Below, piece after piece: positions 8,802 to 16,966 of a stretch of 64,000 bases of DNA (position 1 is the first letter of the stretch; each line of letters opens with the position of its first letter). The position numbers were made by a program, and so were the translations under genes. The DNA is from JAEWSN01 sp942493335 (GTDB lineage Bacteria > Bacillota > Clostridia > DSM-8532). The stretch is from positions 3,534,001-3,598,000 of the forward strand of contig OW818693.1 in NCBI GenBank assembly GCA_942493335.1, read 5' to 3'. The notes under the pieces were generated by a model. The model was not told the origin of the DNA and did no database searches. It saw only the letters and a program-made list of their open reading frames with translations.

Positions 8802-9566
8802 TCAAGTCTGTTGCTTTATGGAATAAACATTTAACACCAACTCTTTATCAGAAGATTCTTTTTCAGTATAATTTGAGAACGACTTTACTATTTCCATACC
8901 ACGTTTATGAAAAATATCCTCCAATTCAACTAAAGAGTAAAGCCGAATGGGGTTTGCATTTTCCATATCAATCTGAGGCTTAAGAGCAATTTCACCATAA
9001 CGGAGATTATGAGCGCCCAATGTCATAAGTCGAGATATAGAGTCCCAGCCATATTGCCAAATTGTCAGCATACTCTCCCCAATCTCACAGTCTGTTTTCG
9101 GAAAATAACGTTCTGCATAATCGGCATTGTTTATACCCATAAAATGCTTTCCACCGCTTTTTAGCGCTTTAGAAATCACATCGAATATTTTCAAGTTTTC
9201 CTCATTATTTTCCAGATATCCAATGGCGCCATCATCAAGATTAAGAACAACATCAAACTCTTCTTGAAAGGTAACATCCCTTATATCCGCATGAACAAAT
9301 GTTGCGTCAAGGGATAATTCTTGTGCAGTGCTTTTCGCATCATCAATATATACCTTTGTGATATCCACACCGGTCACAGAAAATCCTTTACGGGCAAATG
9401 CAAGAGAGTGACGACCGTAACCACAAGCCAGGTCAAGAATGCGCTCCTTTCCTGTCAGACCAAGTGCAGTAATAATAAACTCCACTTGATGGTCTGTGTT
9501 TTCCGTCCAGGGCTGATTTTTAGCACCCAATGTCCAGATATGCTTGTACCAATCAGATTGTCCCAT
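8802..9566 (-). CDS. Class I SAM-dependent methyltransferase
   Basis: 254 residues. Motif I is ILDLACGYGRHSLAFARKG (SAM-binding glycine loop), motif II ends VTGVDITK, and motif IV/V is FDVVLNLDDGAIGYL. It acts in the cytoplasm; the substrate is unknown, though the family includes small-molecule methylases. It is a cassette gene with RBS GAGG. About 109 bases separate its stop from attC 3, longer than in neighbours, and this spacer holds a GC-rich imperfect hairpin near 8716-8752. Confidence 0.85.
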   Translation of the reverse strand: MGQSDWYKHIWTLGAKNQPWTENTDHQVEFIITALGLTGKERILDLACGYGRHSLAFARKGFSVTGVDITKVYIDDAKSTAQELSLDATFVHADIRDVTFQEEFDVVLNLDDGAIGYLENNEENLKIFDVISKALKSGGKHFMGINNADYAERYFPKTDCEIGESMLTIWQYGWDSISRLMTLGAHNLRYGEIALKPQIDMENANPIRLYSLVELEDIFHKRGMEIVKSFSNYTEKESSDKELVLNVYSIKQQT

Positions 9567-9695
9567 TATATACCTCGTTTAATGTATTTTTTTGGACCGC
9601 CAGTATAATATGCTATTCTTTCTTTGTGCCCATACAAATTGTAATAAAGCATTCCCCGCCGCAGGACGCGGCGGTTTATATGTTGATGTAATTTC

Positions 9696-9803
9696 AGCTA
9701 ACATGAACGTTTCTGCGAAGTACCGAAACCGGGACCTCAAAGCCCTTCTTCAACGGCGCGCGACGCGCACCGGTTTTGGAATTTTGCAGAAACAGTGTTA
9801 GCT
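9696..9803 (-). repeat. attC 4 (PhzF cassette)
   Basis: Cores AGCTAAC (9696-9702) and GTTAGCT (9797-9803), complementary to each other within this site. The arms GTTTCTGC and GCAGAAAC pair perfectly, followed by AAACCGGG and CCGGTTTT. The central GCGCGCGACGCGC is present. Confidence 0.82.
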
Positions 9804-9831
9804 GGAGTACTTTACGGAAACTGCCAAAACC

Positions 9832-10671
9832 TTAGATTAAAGTTGCACTTCCTCCAACATATACTTCAATAATCCTATCACCATCATATCTCAAATCAAC
9901 GAGTATCTTTGATGGTCTCTTCATGCTGTACCCTTGTTCAATAACAAATTTACCGTTGAAATGGCGATTAACATACTTCTTTAGGTAGCACGCTAATGCT
10001 CCGTTTGACGTTCCAGTTGCTGATTCCTCGCTTATTCCATATCTTGGAGCAAAGTTTCTAGCATGTGCTTCTCCATTATGTAACGTCTCCAAGCAGAATG
10101 CGTGAATCCCCACTACATCATACTTACTGCTGATTTCATTGATCATTTCTAAATTAGGTTGAAGTGCAAATAACGAATCCAAATTTTTAACAGGTACGAT
10201 AATATCTTTCAATCCGGTTGATACAATTTGAATTGGTAAATCACTTATATAGTCCGTGAGTTGGTTTTCAAAACAACCGTAGATTTTATGCTTATCAACT
10301 ACATCATAATACTTAGGCAAGTTCTGCTCCATGTATATACACTTATCAAAAATTTGGAGCTTTAGGATACCAGCTTTTGTTTCTTGAGTGTAATTACCCG
10401 TTGTGATAATCCCAATATCTCTTAGCAAATTAAAGGTAGCAACTGTGGCGTGTCCACACAAATCTACTTCATCGACGGGTGTAAAAAACCTAACCATATA
10501 ATTCGCCAAGTCTGAATTCATTACGAAAGCAGTCTCTGAAAAGCCTACATCTTTTGCGATTCTTAACATCTGGGTCTCAGTAAAAGAATCCGCATTGAGA
10601 ACAACGCCTGCAGGATTACCACCATGGATATCATCCGAAAATGCTGTAACCTTATATATCAAATTTGTCAC
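9832..10671 (-). CDS. PhzF-family isomerase/epimerase
   Basis: 279 residues in the two-lobed diaminopimelate-epimerase-like fold. Diagnostic stretches are FSDDIHGGNPAGVVLNAD near the N-terminus and DLCGHATVATFNLL, plus a C-terminal SEESATGTSNGALACYL with the second glycine-rich active-site loop. PhzF enzymes isomerise small metabolites such as trans-2,3-dihydro-3-hydroxyanthranilate; the substrate here is unknown. The start is GTG with AAGG upstream. Cassette gene. Confidence 0.85.
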   Translation of the reverse strand: MTNLIYKVTAFSDDIHGGNPAGVVLNADSFTETQMLRIAKDVGFSETAFVMNSDLANYMVRFFTPVDEVDLCGHATVATFNLLRDIGIITTGNYTQETKAGILKLQIFDKCIYMEQNLPKYYDVVDKHKIYGCFENQLTDYISDLPIQIVSTGLKDIIVPVKNLDSLFALQPNLEMINEISSKYDVVGIHAFCLETLHNGEAHARNFAPRYGISEESATGTSNGALACYLKKYVNRHFNGKFVIEQGYSMKRPSKILVDLRYDGDRIIEVYVGGSATLI

Positions 10672-10707
10672 AACCTTAACCCCGCTGTTTTGTTAGTAAA
10701 GTATTTC

Positions 10708-10815
10708 AGCTAACGTGAATGTGTATGCGACGGCCTGAAACCGGGACCTCAACGCCCATCTTCGGAGGCGCGCGACGCGCACCGGTTTTGGGCTGTTGAA
10801 TACACGATGTTAGCG
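10708..10815 (-). repeat. attC 5 (HD-domain cassette)
   Basis: Cores AGCTAAC (10708-10714) and GTTAGCG (10809-10815). Outer arms of the GTGTATGCGACGG / TTGAATACAC subtype, then GAAACCGGG and CCGGTTTT. The GC-rich inner element is present. Confidence 0.82.
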
Positions 10816-10849
10816 GATGGCATTTACCAAAACGTTCGATCTAGCCGTA

Positions 10850-11329
10850 CTATACCGTGTTTTTCAGCATCATATATGATTCTAACATTTCTACTTCGAA
10901 TAATGTTCCTCTGCTCAACTCCAAGTAGTATTGTTCTGTTTCTTTGATGTACTTTTTTTTAAACTGATCATTTGCTACAACAGCGGATTGTAGATTGTGA
11001 ATCCTATCAGCCAATTTTACGTTCCTAGCAATTATGTTATTACTTATTTTCGATATATACTCTGATATTTCGTATCCATCTCTTTTTGTTAGTAGTATAA
11101 TCGCCTCGAGCACATTGCGATTGCTTAAATTTAGTATTTCTTCTTCTGTAGCATCAGTATCCTCAAGCAGATCATGGAATAAGGCTGCGAGAACCATTTC
11201 TTCCGACAACAATTTACCCTTAATGAGTTCTGACACAGCTATGGGATGTGATGAGTATTCTGCTCCTCCCATTCTCATTTGCCCTTTGTGCTTTTCAACA
11301 ATATACTGAGTTGCTTTCAATACATCCAA
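10850..11329 (-). CDS. HD-domain phosphohydrolase (RelA/SpoT hydrolase-like)
   Basis: 159 residues. The fold signature of small ppGpp-hydrolase (MESH1/SpoT HD) proteins is visible: a His in SSHPIAVSEL, the HD pair in ALFHDLLEDTDATEEEI, and KLADRIHNLQS for the final metal ligand Asp. No synthetase domain. It could hydrolyse (p)ppGpp or another nucleotide. Cassette gene with RBS GAGGTG. Confidence 0.8.
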   Translation of the reverse strand: MDVLKATQYIVEKHKGQMRMGGAEYSSHPIAVSELIKGKLLSEEMVLAALFHDLLEDTDATEEEILNLSNRNVLEAIILLTKRDGYEISEYISKISNNIIARNVKLADRIHNLQSAVVANDQFKKKYIKETEQYYLELSRGTLFEVEMLESYMMLKNTV

Positions 11330-11408
11330 CTTTACACCTCGCTCTATAAAAGGGAAAACGAAGGGATATCAAGGAACAATAATGCGCTCATCACCTATCT
11401 GTGCTGTC

Positions 11409-11509
11409 CGCTAACGTGGATGCATTCATGACGGCCTAAAACCGCTATTTAGAGCCTAATTCTGAATGAATATTCCCGGTTTTTGGCTGTTATGAGTGCG
11501 AAGTTATGC
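11409..11509 (-). repeat. attC 6, AT-rich subtype without the GC hairpin
   Basis: Cores CGCTAAC (11409-11415) and GTTATGC (11503-11509). The stem is GACGGCCTAAAACCG against CGGTTTTTGGCTGTTA. Unlike most sites it lacks GCGCGCGACGCGC; the centre is TTTAGAGCCTAATTCTGAAT. Only attC 14 shares this form. Confidence 0.78.
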
Positions 11510-11530
11510 GAATTTGGCTGGACACATTGC

Positions 11531-12109
11531 TTAAATTGATCGGTTTAAAATGACCATCACTTCGTCTCTTGACTTTCCTGTACTATCTATCAATTCACAG
11601 ATAACATCCTCACTAAAGGTGACGTTTGTTGCTTTTTGCATATCTGCTTGATATTCGAGATAACTTTCCACTGCGCTTTTACAATCAACTTCATCTTTGT
11701 ATAGAATCTTTGATGTCTGAATATTATGGAATTTTATGCAGATTTCCTTAACAATCTCGTCAATAATAGATTTATCGATACCTTCACAAGGATACCAAGT
11801 TTCGATCCAGTTTGGTTTTCTTACTAAACCCTTAGGTGAAGGATCTGTTTGATAAACAATCAATTCTGCATTCAAAAAAGTGTCTATATCTTTAACAAAA
11901 ACTTCTTCTTGAATATCAAATCTTAAATCTTCAACATTATTCCGTAAATATTTTTTCGAGCTTATGCATGTCCAAAAAAGTATTCTATAGCCTGTTCCCC
12001 ATTTTCGGAATACTGCCACATCCTCCCAATCGGTTAAACAAGTCAGACGATGAACTCCCCACCAATAGTTCGAATGCTTAATATCAACATACACATCAAT
12101 ATTTTTCAT
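11531..12109 (-). CDS. Hypothetical protein (cassette gene)
   Basis: 192 residues, soluble and acidic, with no signal peptide or TM segment. The N-terminal part (HSNYWWGVHRLTCLTDWEDVAVFRKW) is rich in Trp. I recognise no family. The start has GAGGGTAT directly upstream. It is a sole gene between attC 6 and attC 7 with normal codon layout, so it is very likely expressed. Confidence 0.65.
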   Translation of the reverse strand: MKNIDVYVDIKHSNYWWGVHRLTCLTDWEDVAVFRKWGTGYRILFWTCISSKKYLRNNVEDLRFDIQEEVFVKDIDTFLNAELIVYQTDPSPKGLVRKPNWIETWYPCEGIDKSIIDEIVKEICIKFHNIQTSKILYKDEVDCKSAVESYLEYQADMQKATNVTFSEDVICELIDSTGKSRDEVMVILNRSI

Positions 12110-12192
12110 ATACCCTCAAATTCTATGTGATGAATTCTGCTAAAAAAAAATAAAATCAGAAATAGTCCTATAAATTCCTTCCAGCCAATTTT

Positions 12193-12302
12193 GCATAACG
12201 TGTATGCCTCTGCGACGTGCTGAAACCGGGACCCGCGGCTGCTCCCGCCTCGAAGGCGCGCGACGCGCACCGGTTTTGGCTGTTGAATACACGATGTTAT
12301 GC
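12193..12302 (-). repeat. attC 7 (membrane-protein cassette), hybrid arms
   Basis: Cores GCATAAC (12193-12199) and GTTATGC (12296-12302). The left arm (GTGTATGCCTCTGCGACGTG) is of the GCCTCTGC type; the right arm (GGCTGTTGAATACACG) is of the GTGTATGCGACGG type, so the middle of the stem does not pair. The left two-thirds is almost identical to attC 8. The stop codon of the cassette gene lies in the right-hand core. Confidence 0.78.
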
Positions 12303-12965
12303 GATGTCTGTCCATTTATTACTCATTCTTTCAAGCCTAATTGTCCATAGGAGATCTCTTATCGATTTATAGTCATTATGCCTTGAATCTTTGATATCAC
12401 GAACAAGCATTCGTATTACGGAGACAAATAACCAAAACATAATTATGACAATAAGGTGGGAGGAAAAAAGGACAATTACATCCCTAAAGCTAATTGCAAA
12501 ACTGAACGACCGACTAATATATCCAACCCATAACGGAACCAATACAGCCGCTAAAACACCACTTTTTACGTATGTGCTTGGTTTCTCCTCCTCAACTTTT
12601 TGAGCTATATGTGAAACAAGAAAGTCCATCTGTTCGGAATTGTTGACATCAATCTTATGCTTCCTTAGGCAAACGACAAAATCAAATCTAAGTTTTGTAC
12701 TTAGTGCCCGACGATCCTTGCATTTATGGATGTTCTTCATTATCTTCTTGAATTCTGAAATAATAATCGGAAGAACTGCATATGGGATTAAAACGACTAA
12801 ATACATAGCCCACATTATGTTCATGACAAAAGATATATAGGAACAAAAGAGCAGTATGCTGAATATTATTATGAAACTCAATACCCAAAATCGTACGGAT
12901 AGATGCTTGATAAACAAGTTCCTTATCCCATAAATGCTTTTGTAGTCGGCTAAAACATGTTCCAT
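12297..12965 (-). CDS. Integral membrane protein, unknown function
   Basis: 222 residues with four hydrophobic segments in two pairs (VLSFIIIFSILLFCSYISFV, AMYLVVLIPYAVLPIII, then SGVLAAVLVPLWVGYI and VIVLFSSHLIVIIMFWLFVSV) and a cytoplasmic loop rich in Lys/His. The ATG at 12965 has GGAGAG upstream and is the right start; the open frame continues upstream into attC 8 only by chance. The TAA stop is formed by bases of the attC core (12297-12299), so gene end and recombination site overlap. Confidence 0.65.
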   Translation of the reverse strand: MEHVLADYKSIYGIRNLFIKHLSVRFWVLSFIIIFSILLFCSYISFVMNIMWAMYLVVLIPYAVLPIIISEFKKIMKNIHKCKDRRALSTKLRFDFVVCLRKHKIDVNNSEQMDFLVSHIAQKVEEEKPSTYVKSGVLAAVLVPLWVGYISRSFSFAISFRDVIVLFSSHLIVIIMFWLFVSVIRMLVRDIKDSRHNDYKSIRDLLWTIRLERMSNKWTDIA

Positions 12966-13000
12966 TTGCTCTCTCCTATCGTATTTTGAAAGCCGATATC

Positions 13001-13111
13001 GCATAACGTGTATGCCTCTGCGACGTGCTGAAACCGGGACCCGCGGCTGCTCCCGCTTCGGAGGCGCGCGACGCGCACCGGTTTTGGCATGTTGCAGAGG
13101 CAAAGTTAGAG
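13001..13111 (-). repeat. attC 8 (ADP-ribosylglycohydrolase cassette)
   Basis: Cores GCATAAC (13001-13007) and GTTAGAG (13105-13111). Matched arms GCCTCTGCGACGTGCTG and GGCATGTTGCAGAGGC, then AAACCGGG / CCGGTTTT. Inner GC-rich hairpin present. Confidence 0.83.
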
Positions 13112-13132
13112 GACGTACCCCACCTGTCTTTA

Positions 13133-13951
13133 CTACCAAGTAAGCTTATACTGATTCTCAAATTCTCGCATTTTTTGCCTTAAGCCGGAGTCAAGAAGGA
13201 GACTAACACTATTTGTAATATGCTCGGGTATTTTTTTGTAAAAGGCGTGTGCAATACCTCCAGTAATACAAGCAATTGTATCACTATCGCCACCAATTGA
13301 AATCGCTTTCCTTATTGAATCTTCAAAATCATCAGACTCAAGAAAAGCAATTATTGCTTGAGGAACAGAGCCCTTACATGATGAATCAAAACTATACGTA
13401 GGGCGAATAGTATCAAGTTTTTGTGATAAATCATATCTAGACATTTCTTGAATTCTTGCTTTAATGTAATCTCTTGACTGCTCTTCTTTTGCATAAAACA
13501 CAGCAGCCGCAATTGATTGAGCGGCGATTACAGAATCTTTATGGTTATGCGTGTAGTAGACACTGCATTTTGCTTCTCTTATAACGTCCTCATAATTATC
13601 AAATGCTAGTCCAATAGGACTGACCCTCATTGCCGCTCCGTTACCATAACTGTTCTGCTTGATTAATGATGACGCAGAAATCCATTCTGAAAACATCTGA
13701 CCATATCCTGCCGAAGGATATTTTCTGCCGTATTCTCGATATTTGTATGCATAAAACTCACGATTCTTGATCTTTTCTGATTGAGTTACACTGTTATTTC
13801 TAACACACATGACAGCATCAGCTACAGCAATTGTCATAACAGTATCATCTGTAAACTTTGAATAACGACAAAACAAATCAATCTCAGTTGATTTCTTATT
13901 TTCGACTTCATATACAGAACCAATTACATCACCAACAATTGAACCAAGCAT
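13133..13951 (-). CDS. ADP-ribosylglycohydrolase family protein
   Basis: 272 residues, all-helical ADP-ribosylhydrolase (DraG/ARH) fold. Metal-binding motifs are KFTDDTVMTIAVADAV near the N-terminus and GGDSDTIACITGGIAHAFY near the C-terminus, with GSIVGDVIGSVYE at the start. Such enzymes remove ADP-ribose from proteins or small molecules. Cassette gene; the ATG has GAGG upstream. Confidence 0.88.
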   Translation of the reverse strand: MLGSIVGDVIGSVYEVENKKSTEIDLFCRYSKFTDDTVMTIAVADAVMCVRNNSVTQSEKIKNREFYAYKYREYGRKYPSAGYGQMFSEWISASSLIKQNSYGNGAAMRVSPIGLAFDNYEDVIREAKCSVYYTHNHKDSVIAAQSIAAAVFYAKEEQSRDYIKARIQEMSRYDLSQKLDTIRPTYSFDSSCKGSVPQAIIAFLESDDFEDSIRKAISIGGDSDTIACITGGIAHAFYKKIPEHITNSVSLLLDSGLRQKMREFENQYKLTW

Positions 13952-14012
13952 AATTACCTCGACTCTATTACTCTTCTTTAGTTTCCCAATAAATCAGCTA
14001 GTGGGGTATGTC

Positions 14013-14120
14013 CTCTAACGTGTATGTCTCTGCGGCGGGCCAAAACCGGGACCTCAGCGCCCTGCTTCAGCGGCGCGCGACGCGCACCGGTTTTGGTCTG
14101 TTGCAGAGACGATGTTAAAT
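14013..14120 (-). repeat. attC 9 (GNAT cassette)
   Basis: Cores CTCTAAC (14013-14019) and GTTAAAT (14114-14120). Matched arms GTCTCTGC and GCAGAGAC, then CAAAACCGGG and CCGGTTTTGG. Inner GC-rich hairpin present. The arm base changes are compensatory relative to attC 8. Confidence 0.83.
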
Positions 14121-14138
14121 GAAGCGCTCAACAGACCA

Positions 14139-14645
14139 TCAGAGACACTTCTCAAAGATTTGCTGATTGTTTTCTGGCGAAATTTCGCCTAAGTGCTCAT
14201 ATCCCATTGATATCCAAAAGGGAATGCCTGTGACTGGGTCGGACGTCAAATATACGCGTGATGCTTTATCCTTACGGAAGTACTCTTCTATTCGCAAACA
14301 CATTTGCTTCCCGATGCCGCGGCGACGATACTCTGGTGTGATATAGAACTCCATGATGAATCCATAACCAGGTTTAATAAAACCACGATGATCTTCGTGG
14401 TCAACCTTTCCATACAGAAATCCAATTGGATTCCCTATGAAGAAGACGACCTCTAGATGCCTATCCACTGGGCCTTGCATGTTTACCATCCCACGCGCAT
14501 ACTCAAGAACCTGGTTCGGAGGTGTAACTGGATCAATGTTGCTGTTTGTGTCAATCTCCAAGAAGTATGGCACTAAAAGTTTTCCAAATAAATCGAAATG
14601 CACTTCATTCTCTTTCTCTAGTTGCATAAACAATAATTCGTTCAT
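14139..14645 (-). CDS. GNAT-family N-acetyltransferase
   Basis: 168 residues. The acetyl-CoA loop is RRRGIGKQMCLRIEEYF after the beta-4 strand FIMEFYITPEY; the C-terminal SDPVTGIPFWISMGYEH replaces the usual NxxAxxxYxK. Substrate unknown. Cassette gene with GGAGGG six bases before its ATG. Confidence 0.82.
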   Translation of the reverse strand: MNELLFMQLEKENEVHFDLFGKLLVPYFLEIDTNSNIDPVTPPNQVLEYARGMVNMQGPVDRHLEVVFFIGNPIGFLYGKVDHEDHRGFIKPGYGFIMEFYITPEYRRRGIGKQMCLRIEEYFRKDKASRVYLTSDPVTGIPFWISMGYEHLGEISPENNQQIFEKCL

Positions 14646-14691
14646 TTACCCTCCATCAACAAAAAGTGACAATTAAGCATGTCCGCGTTTC

Positions 14692-14799
14692 ATTTAACGT
14701 GAATGTGTATGCGACGGCTCGAAACCGGGACCACAACGCCCATCTTCGGAGGCGCGCGACGCGCACCGGTTTTGGGCTGTTGAATACACGTAGTTATCT
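14692..14799 (-). repeat. attC 10 (isocitrate dehydrogenase cassette, copy 1)
   Basis: Cores ATTTAAC (14692-14698) and GTTATCT (14793-14799). Arms GTGTATGCGACGGCTCG and GGGCTGTTGAATACAC. From the AAC onward it is identical to attC 19, as part of the exact cassette duplication. Confidence 0.83.
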
Positions 14800-15888
14800 G
14801 AATTCACGTAAATTGAAAGGCCGTGAAGCATCAATATTGAACCAATGAAATAATATAGTCAGTAAACTCCGTCGTTGTTGCATTTCCACCAATATCAGAG
14901 GTACGAACTTTGCCTTCCGCCAGAACAAATGACAATGCGTTTTCTACTTTATTAGCAGCAGATATTTCTCCAATATGTTTTAGCAATTGTATCCCTGAAA
15001 GCATAACCGCAGTCGGGTTTGCCTTGTTCTGTCCCGCAATATTTGGTGCACTTCCATGAACAGCTTCGAAAACTGCGTAATCATTTCCAATATTCGCTCC
15101 AGCAGCAAAACCAAGGCCACCAACTAAGCCGGCACATAAATCCGATATTATGTCCCCATATAAGTTGGGCAAAACAATTACCTCGTACTCTTCGGGTACT
15201 TGAACCAGCCTCATACACATTGCATCAACAATCATTTCTTCAAATTGGATGTCTGTATATTCTTTGGAAATATTCCTTGCAATACCAAGAAACATTCCGT
15301 CTGTGCACTTCATAATATTAGCCTTATGAACAGCGGTAACCTTTTTTCGGCCTTCCTTTCTCGCATACTCAAATGAATATCTGATGATGCGTTCACATCC
15401 TTTTCTAGTGAATATTTTTATACTCTCAGCGGCATCTTCGCCAACCATATGCTCTATACCGACATATAAATCTTCAGTATTCTCTCTGACAATTACCAAG
15501 TCGATATTACTATATCTTGACGGAACACCTTGATGCGTTTTTATCGGCCTTAGATTTACATACAAATCGAGTTCTTTTCTGAGAGTTACATTTACACTTC
15601 TAAACCCTTCCCCTACAGGGGTAGTGATTGGCCCTTTCAGAGCAACTAAATTCTTCTTGATTGAACATAAAACACTATCTGGCAGTGGATTACCATGTTC
15701 CTTGAAGACTGTCGATCCTGCATTTTGGATATCCCAATCAATCACGACTCCAGTAGCATTTATTAGTTTTTTTGTTGCAAATATTACTTCTGGCCCGATA
15801 CCATCTCCAGGTATTAAAGTCACTTTATGCATTATCTCATCCTCTCTCTTAGACCACGATGGATTTATTCTTGCGTGATTTCAGATAA
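14698..15888 (-). repeat. Duplicated cassette, copy 1 (1,191 bp)
   Basis: Identical as far as I can read to 22973-24163. Outside the two ends, similarity stops at once: the left neighbour is GTTTCATTTA here and GATGTCAGAT there, and on the right it is GTGAACGCAT here and TCCTATTTCA there. The ends coincide with the G^TT cleavage point of integron cores. Confidence 0.9.
14831..15832 (-). CDS. NAD-type isocitrate/isopropylmalate-family dehydrogenase (cassette copy 1)
   Basis: 333 residues, oxidative decarboxylation of a 2R,3S-hydroxydicarboxylate such as isocitrate. It has the N-terminal LIPGDGIGPEV, substrate Arg/Tyr in RENTEDLYVGIEH, catalytic Lys in VTAVHKANIMK, metal-binding Asp residues in NLYGDIISDLCAGLVGG, and the cofactor loop VHGSAPNIAGQNKANPTA, which lacks the Lys/Tyr pair of NADP enzymes and so suggests NAD. 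Length fits the NAD-dependent IDH/homoisocitrate dehydrogenase group. Core metabolic enzymes are uncommon cassette cargo. RBS GAGAGGATGAG. Confidence 0.88.
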   Translation of the reverse strand: MHKVTLIPGDGIGPEVIFATKKLINATGVVIDWDIQNAGSTVFKEHGNPLPDSVLCSIKKNLVALKGPITTPVGEGFRSVNVTLRKELDLYVNLRPIKTHQGVPSRYSNIDLVIVRENTEDLYVGIEHMVGEDAAESIKIFTRKGCERIIRYSFEYARKEGRKKVTAVHKANIMKCTDGMFLGIARNISKEYTDIQFEEMIVDAMCMRLVQVPEEYEVIVLPNLYGDIISDLCAGLVGGLGFAAGANIGNDYAVFEAVHGSAPNIAGQNKANPTAVMLSGIQLLKHIGEISAANKVENALSFVLAEGKVRTSDIGGNATTTEFTDYIISLVQY

Positions 15889-15988
15889 CGTGAACGCATT
15901 CGTGAAGTCCCTGAACCGTTCTTCAACGCCCAACTCACGAAGCGCGCGACGCGCACGGTGAAGGGATTTTGCGAATGTAGTGTTAGCC
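15883..15988 (-). repeat. attC 11 (zinc-ribbon protein cassette)
   Basis: Cores AGATAAC (15883-15889) and GTTAGCC (15982-15988). Arms of the third subtype, CATTCGTGAAGTCCCT and AGGGATTTTGCGAATG, pair well; the inner stem is GAACCGT. Inner AGCGCGCGACGCGC present. Confidence 0.82.
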
Positions 15989-16035
15989 GAAGTACACCGA
16001 ATCGCTATGCAGAGCACCTTATGGATGGAGTCCCT

Positions 16036-16521
16036 TCAGGTTCCTCCATTTCTAAATGCAGGACCTACTCTAAAACCCTCATCGTCAAAACTCCACTCTA
16101 TTTTTTGTTGTGTAACTTTTTCTGCTTCAATCATTGATTGAGATAATGATAGAAATCCCCCACGTTTTGTGTTATAACATCCTTTTTCTATTATCGATTC
16201 AAACTCAACATAAAAACATTCTATTTCATTGTCATTACAATATTCTGGAGGATCTTCATAATCACCAGTGCCATATAGAGCATCAGATCTGATAATTCGA
16301 AGGTGGCATATAATCTGATCACTGTAAATCCAAGTTCCTTCAACAACGACATCAACACTATTTTTATTGTTCTTGCTTAATGTTTCTGGAAGTAGATTTC
16401 CGCATACAGGACATATATATAAAATTACTCCACTGTGACTTTTTGTATACTTAAGCCCCAATGATTCCCCTGACCAGAAACATTCTGGACAATTAATCTG
16501 TTCGCCTAAAATCAATGCCAT
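16036..16521 (-). CDS. Hypothetical zinc-ribbon protein (cassette gene)
   Basis: 161 residues. A four-Cys zinc ribbon is visible at the N-terminus: CPECFWSG, then about 20 residues, then CPVCGNLLPE. The rest is acidic with no known family. The start at 16521 (MALILGEQINC) is chosen because the upstream frame runs into attC 12 and is not plausible coding; its RBS is weak (AAGAAAAGAG). Confidence 0.6.
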   Translation of the reverse strand: MALILGEQINCPECFWSGESLGLKYTKSHSGVILYICPVCGNLLPETLSKNNKNSVDVVVEGTWIYSDQIICHLRIIRSDALYGTGDYEDPPEYCNDNEIECFYVEFESIIEKGCYNTKRGGFLSLSQSMIEAEKVTQQKIEWSFDDEGFRVGPAFRNGGT

Positions 16522-16605
16522 ATGATACACTCTTTTCTTATCAATATTCTTCAAAGCAAAACCTACATAAACCACCAAGGACGCGCGGGCTTGTCGGTGT
16601 ATTTC

Positions 16606-16716
16606 GGCTAACGTGAATGTGTATGCGACGGCCTGAAACCGTGACCCGCGGCTGCTCCAGCTTCGAAGGCGCGCGACGCGCACCGGGTTTAGGCTGTTGA
16701 ATACACGTAGTTAGCC
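16606..16716 (-). repeat. attC 12 (HTH-receiver cassette)
   Basis: Cores GGCTAAC (16606-16612) and GTTAGCC (16710-16716), complementary to each other in this site. Arms GTGTATGCGACGGCCTG and AGGCTGTTGAATACAC. Slight variation in the inner stem (AAACCGTG / CACCGGGTTT). Confidence 0.82.
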
Positions 16717-16966
16717 GCTGTGCGAGCGTGGGACGATTCCTCGTAATGTGATTATTCTATCACAACTATTTTACTTGCTATTCTTCTTGCCGCGCTTTGT
16801 ACAGAAGAAGTCGTTGCTGGAGCTTGTAAACCAAGGGAACCGAAGAAAAATCAACTGGTAGTAGAATGATTCAACAATGCCTCGCTTGTACTCTTATGTC
16901 GAAATGATATCCTTGAAGCAGAATGAAATCTTTTAAGTAAGAAAAGATAAAAATCTGGAGGACATT
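16717..16966. other. Non-coding cassette leader (250 bp)
   Basis: No open frame with plausible codon use. It precedes a gene on the plus strand, opposite to all other cassette genes, so it probably carries that gene's own promoter. AT-rich stretches with weak promoter-like hexamers occur at about 16885-16950, but none is good enough to call. A segment around 16800-16860 looks like eroded coding sequence. Confidence 0.4.

Noticed and set aside
12976..13161. Short frames across the attC sites encoding similar Arg-rich peptides
   Set aside because: They are the conserved GC-rich attC sequence read in frame by chance; similar peptides recur at every site without RBSs.
16717..16966. Insertion-sequence fragment before the HTH-receiver gene
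   Set aside because: A short stretch looks like eroded coding DNA, but there are no terminal inverted repeats, target duplication or transposase motifs that I can support.
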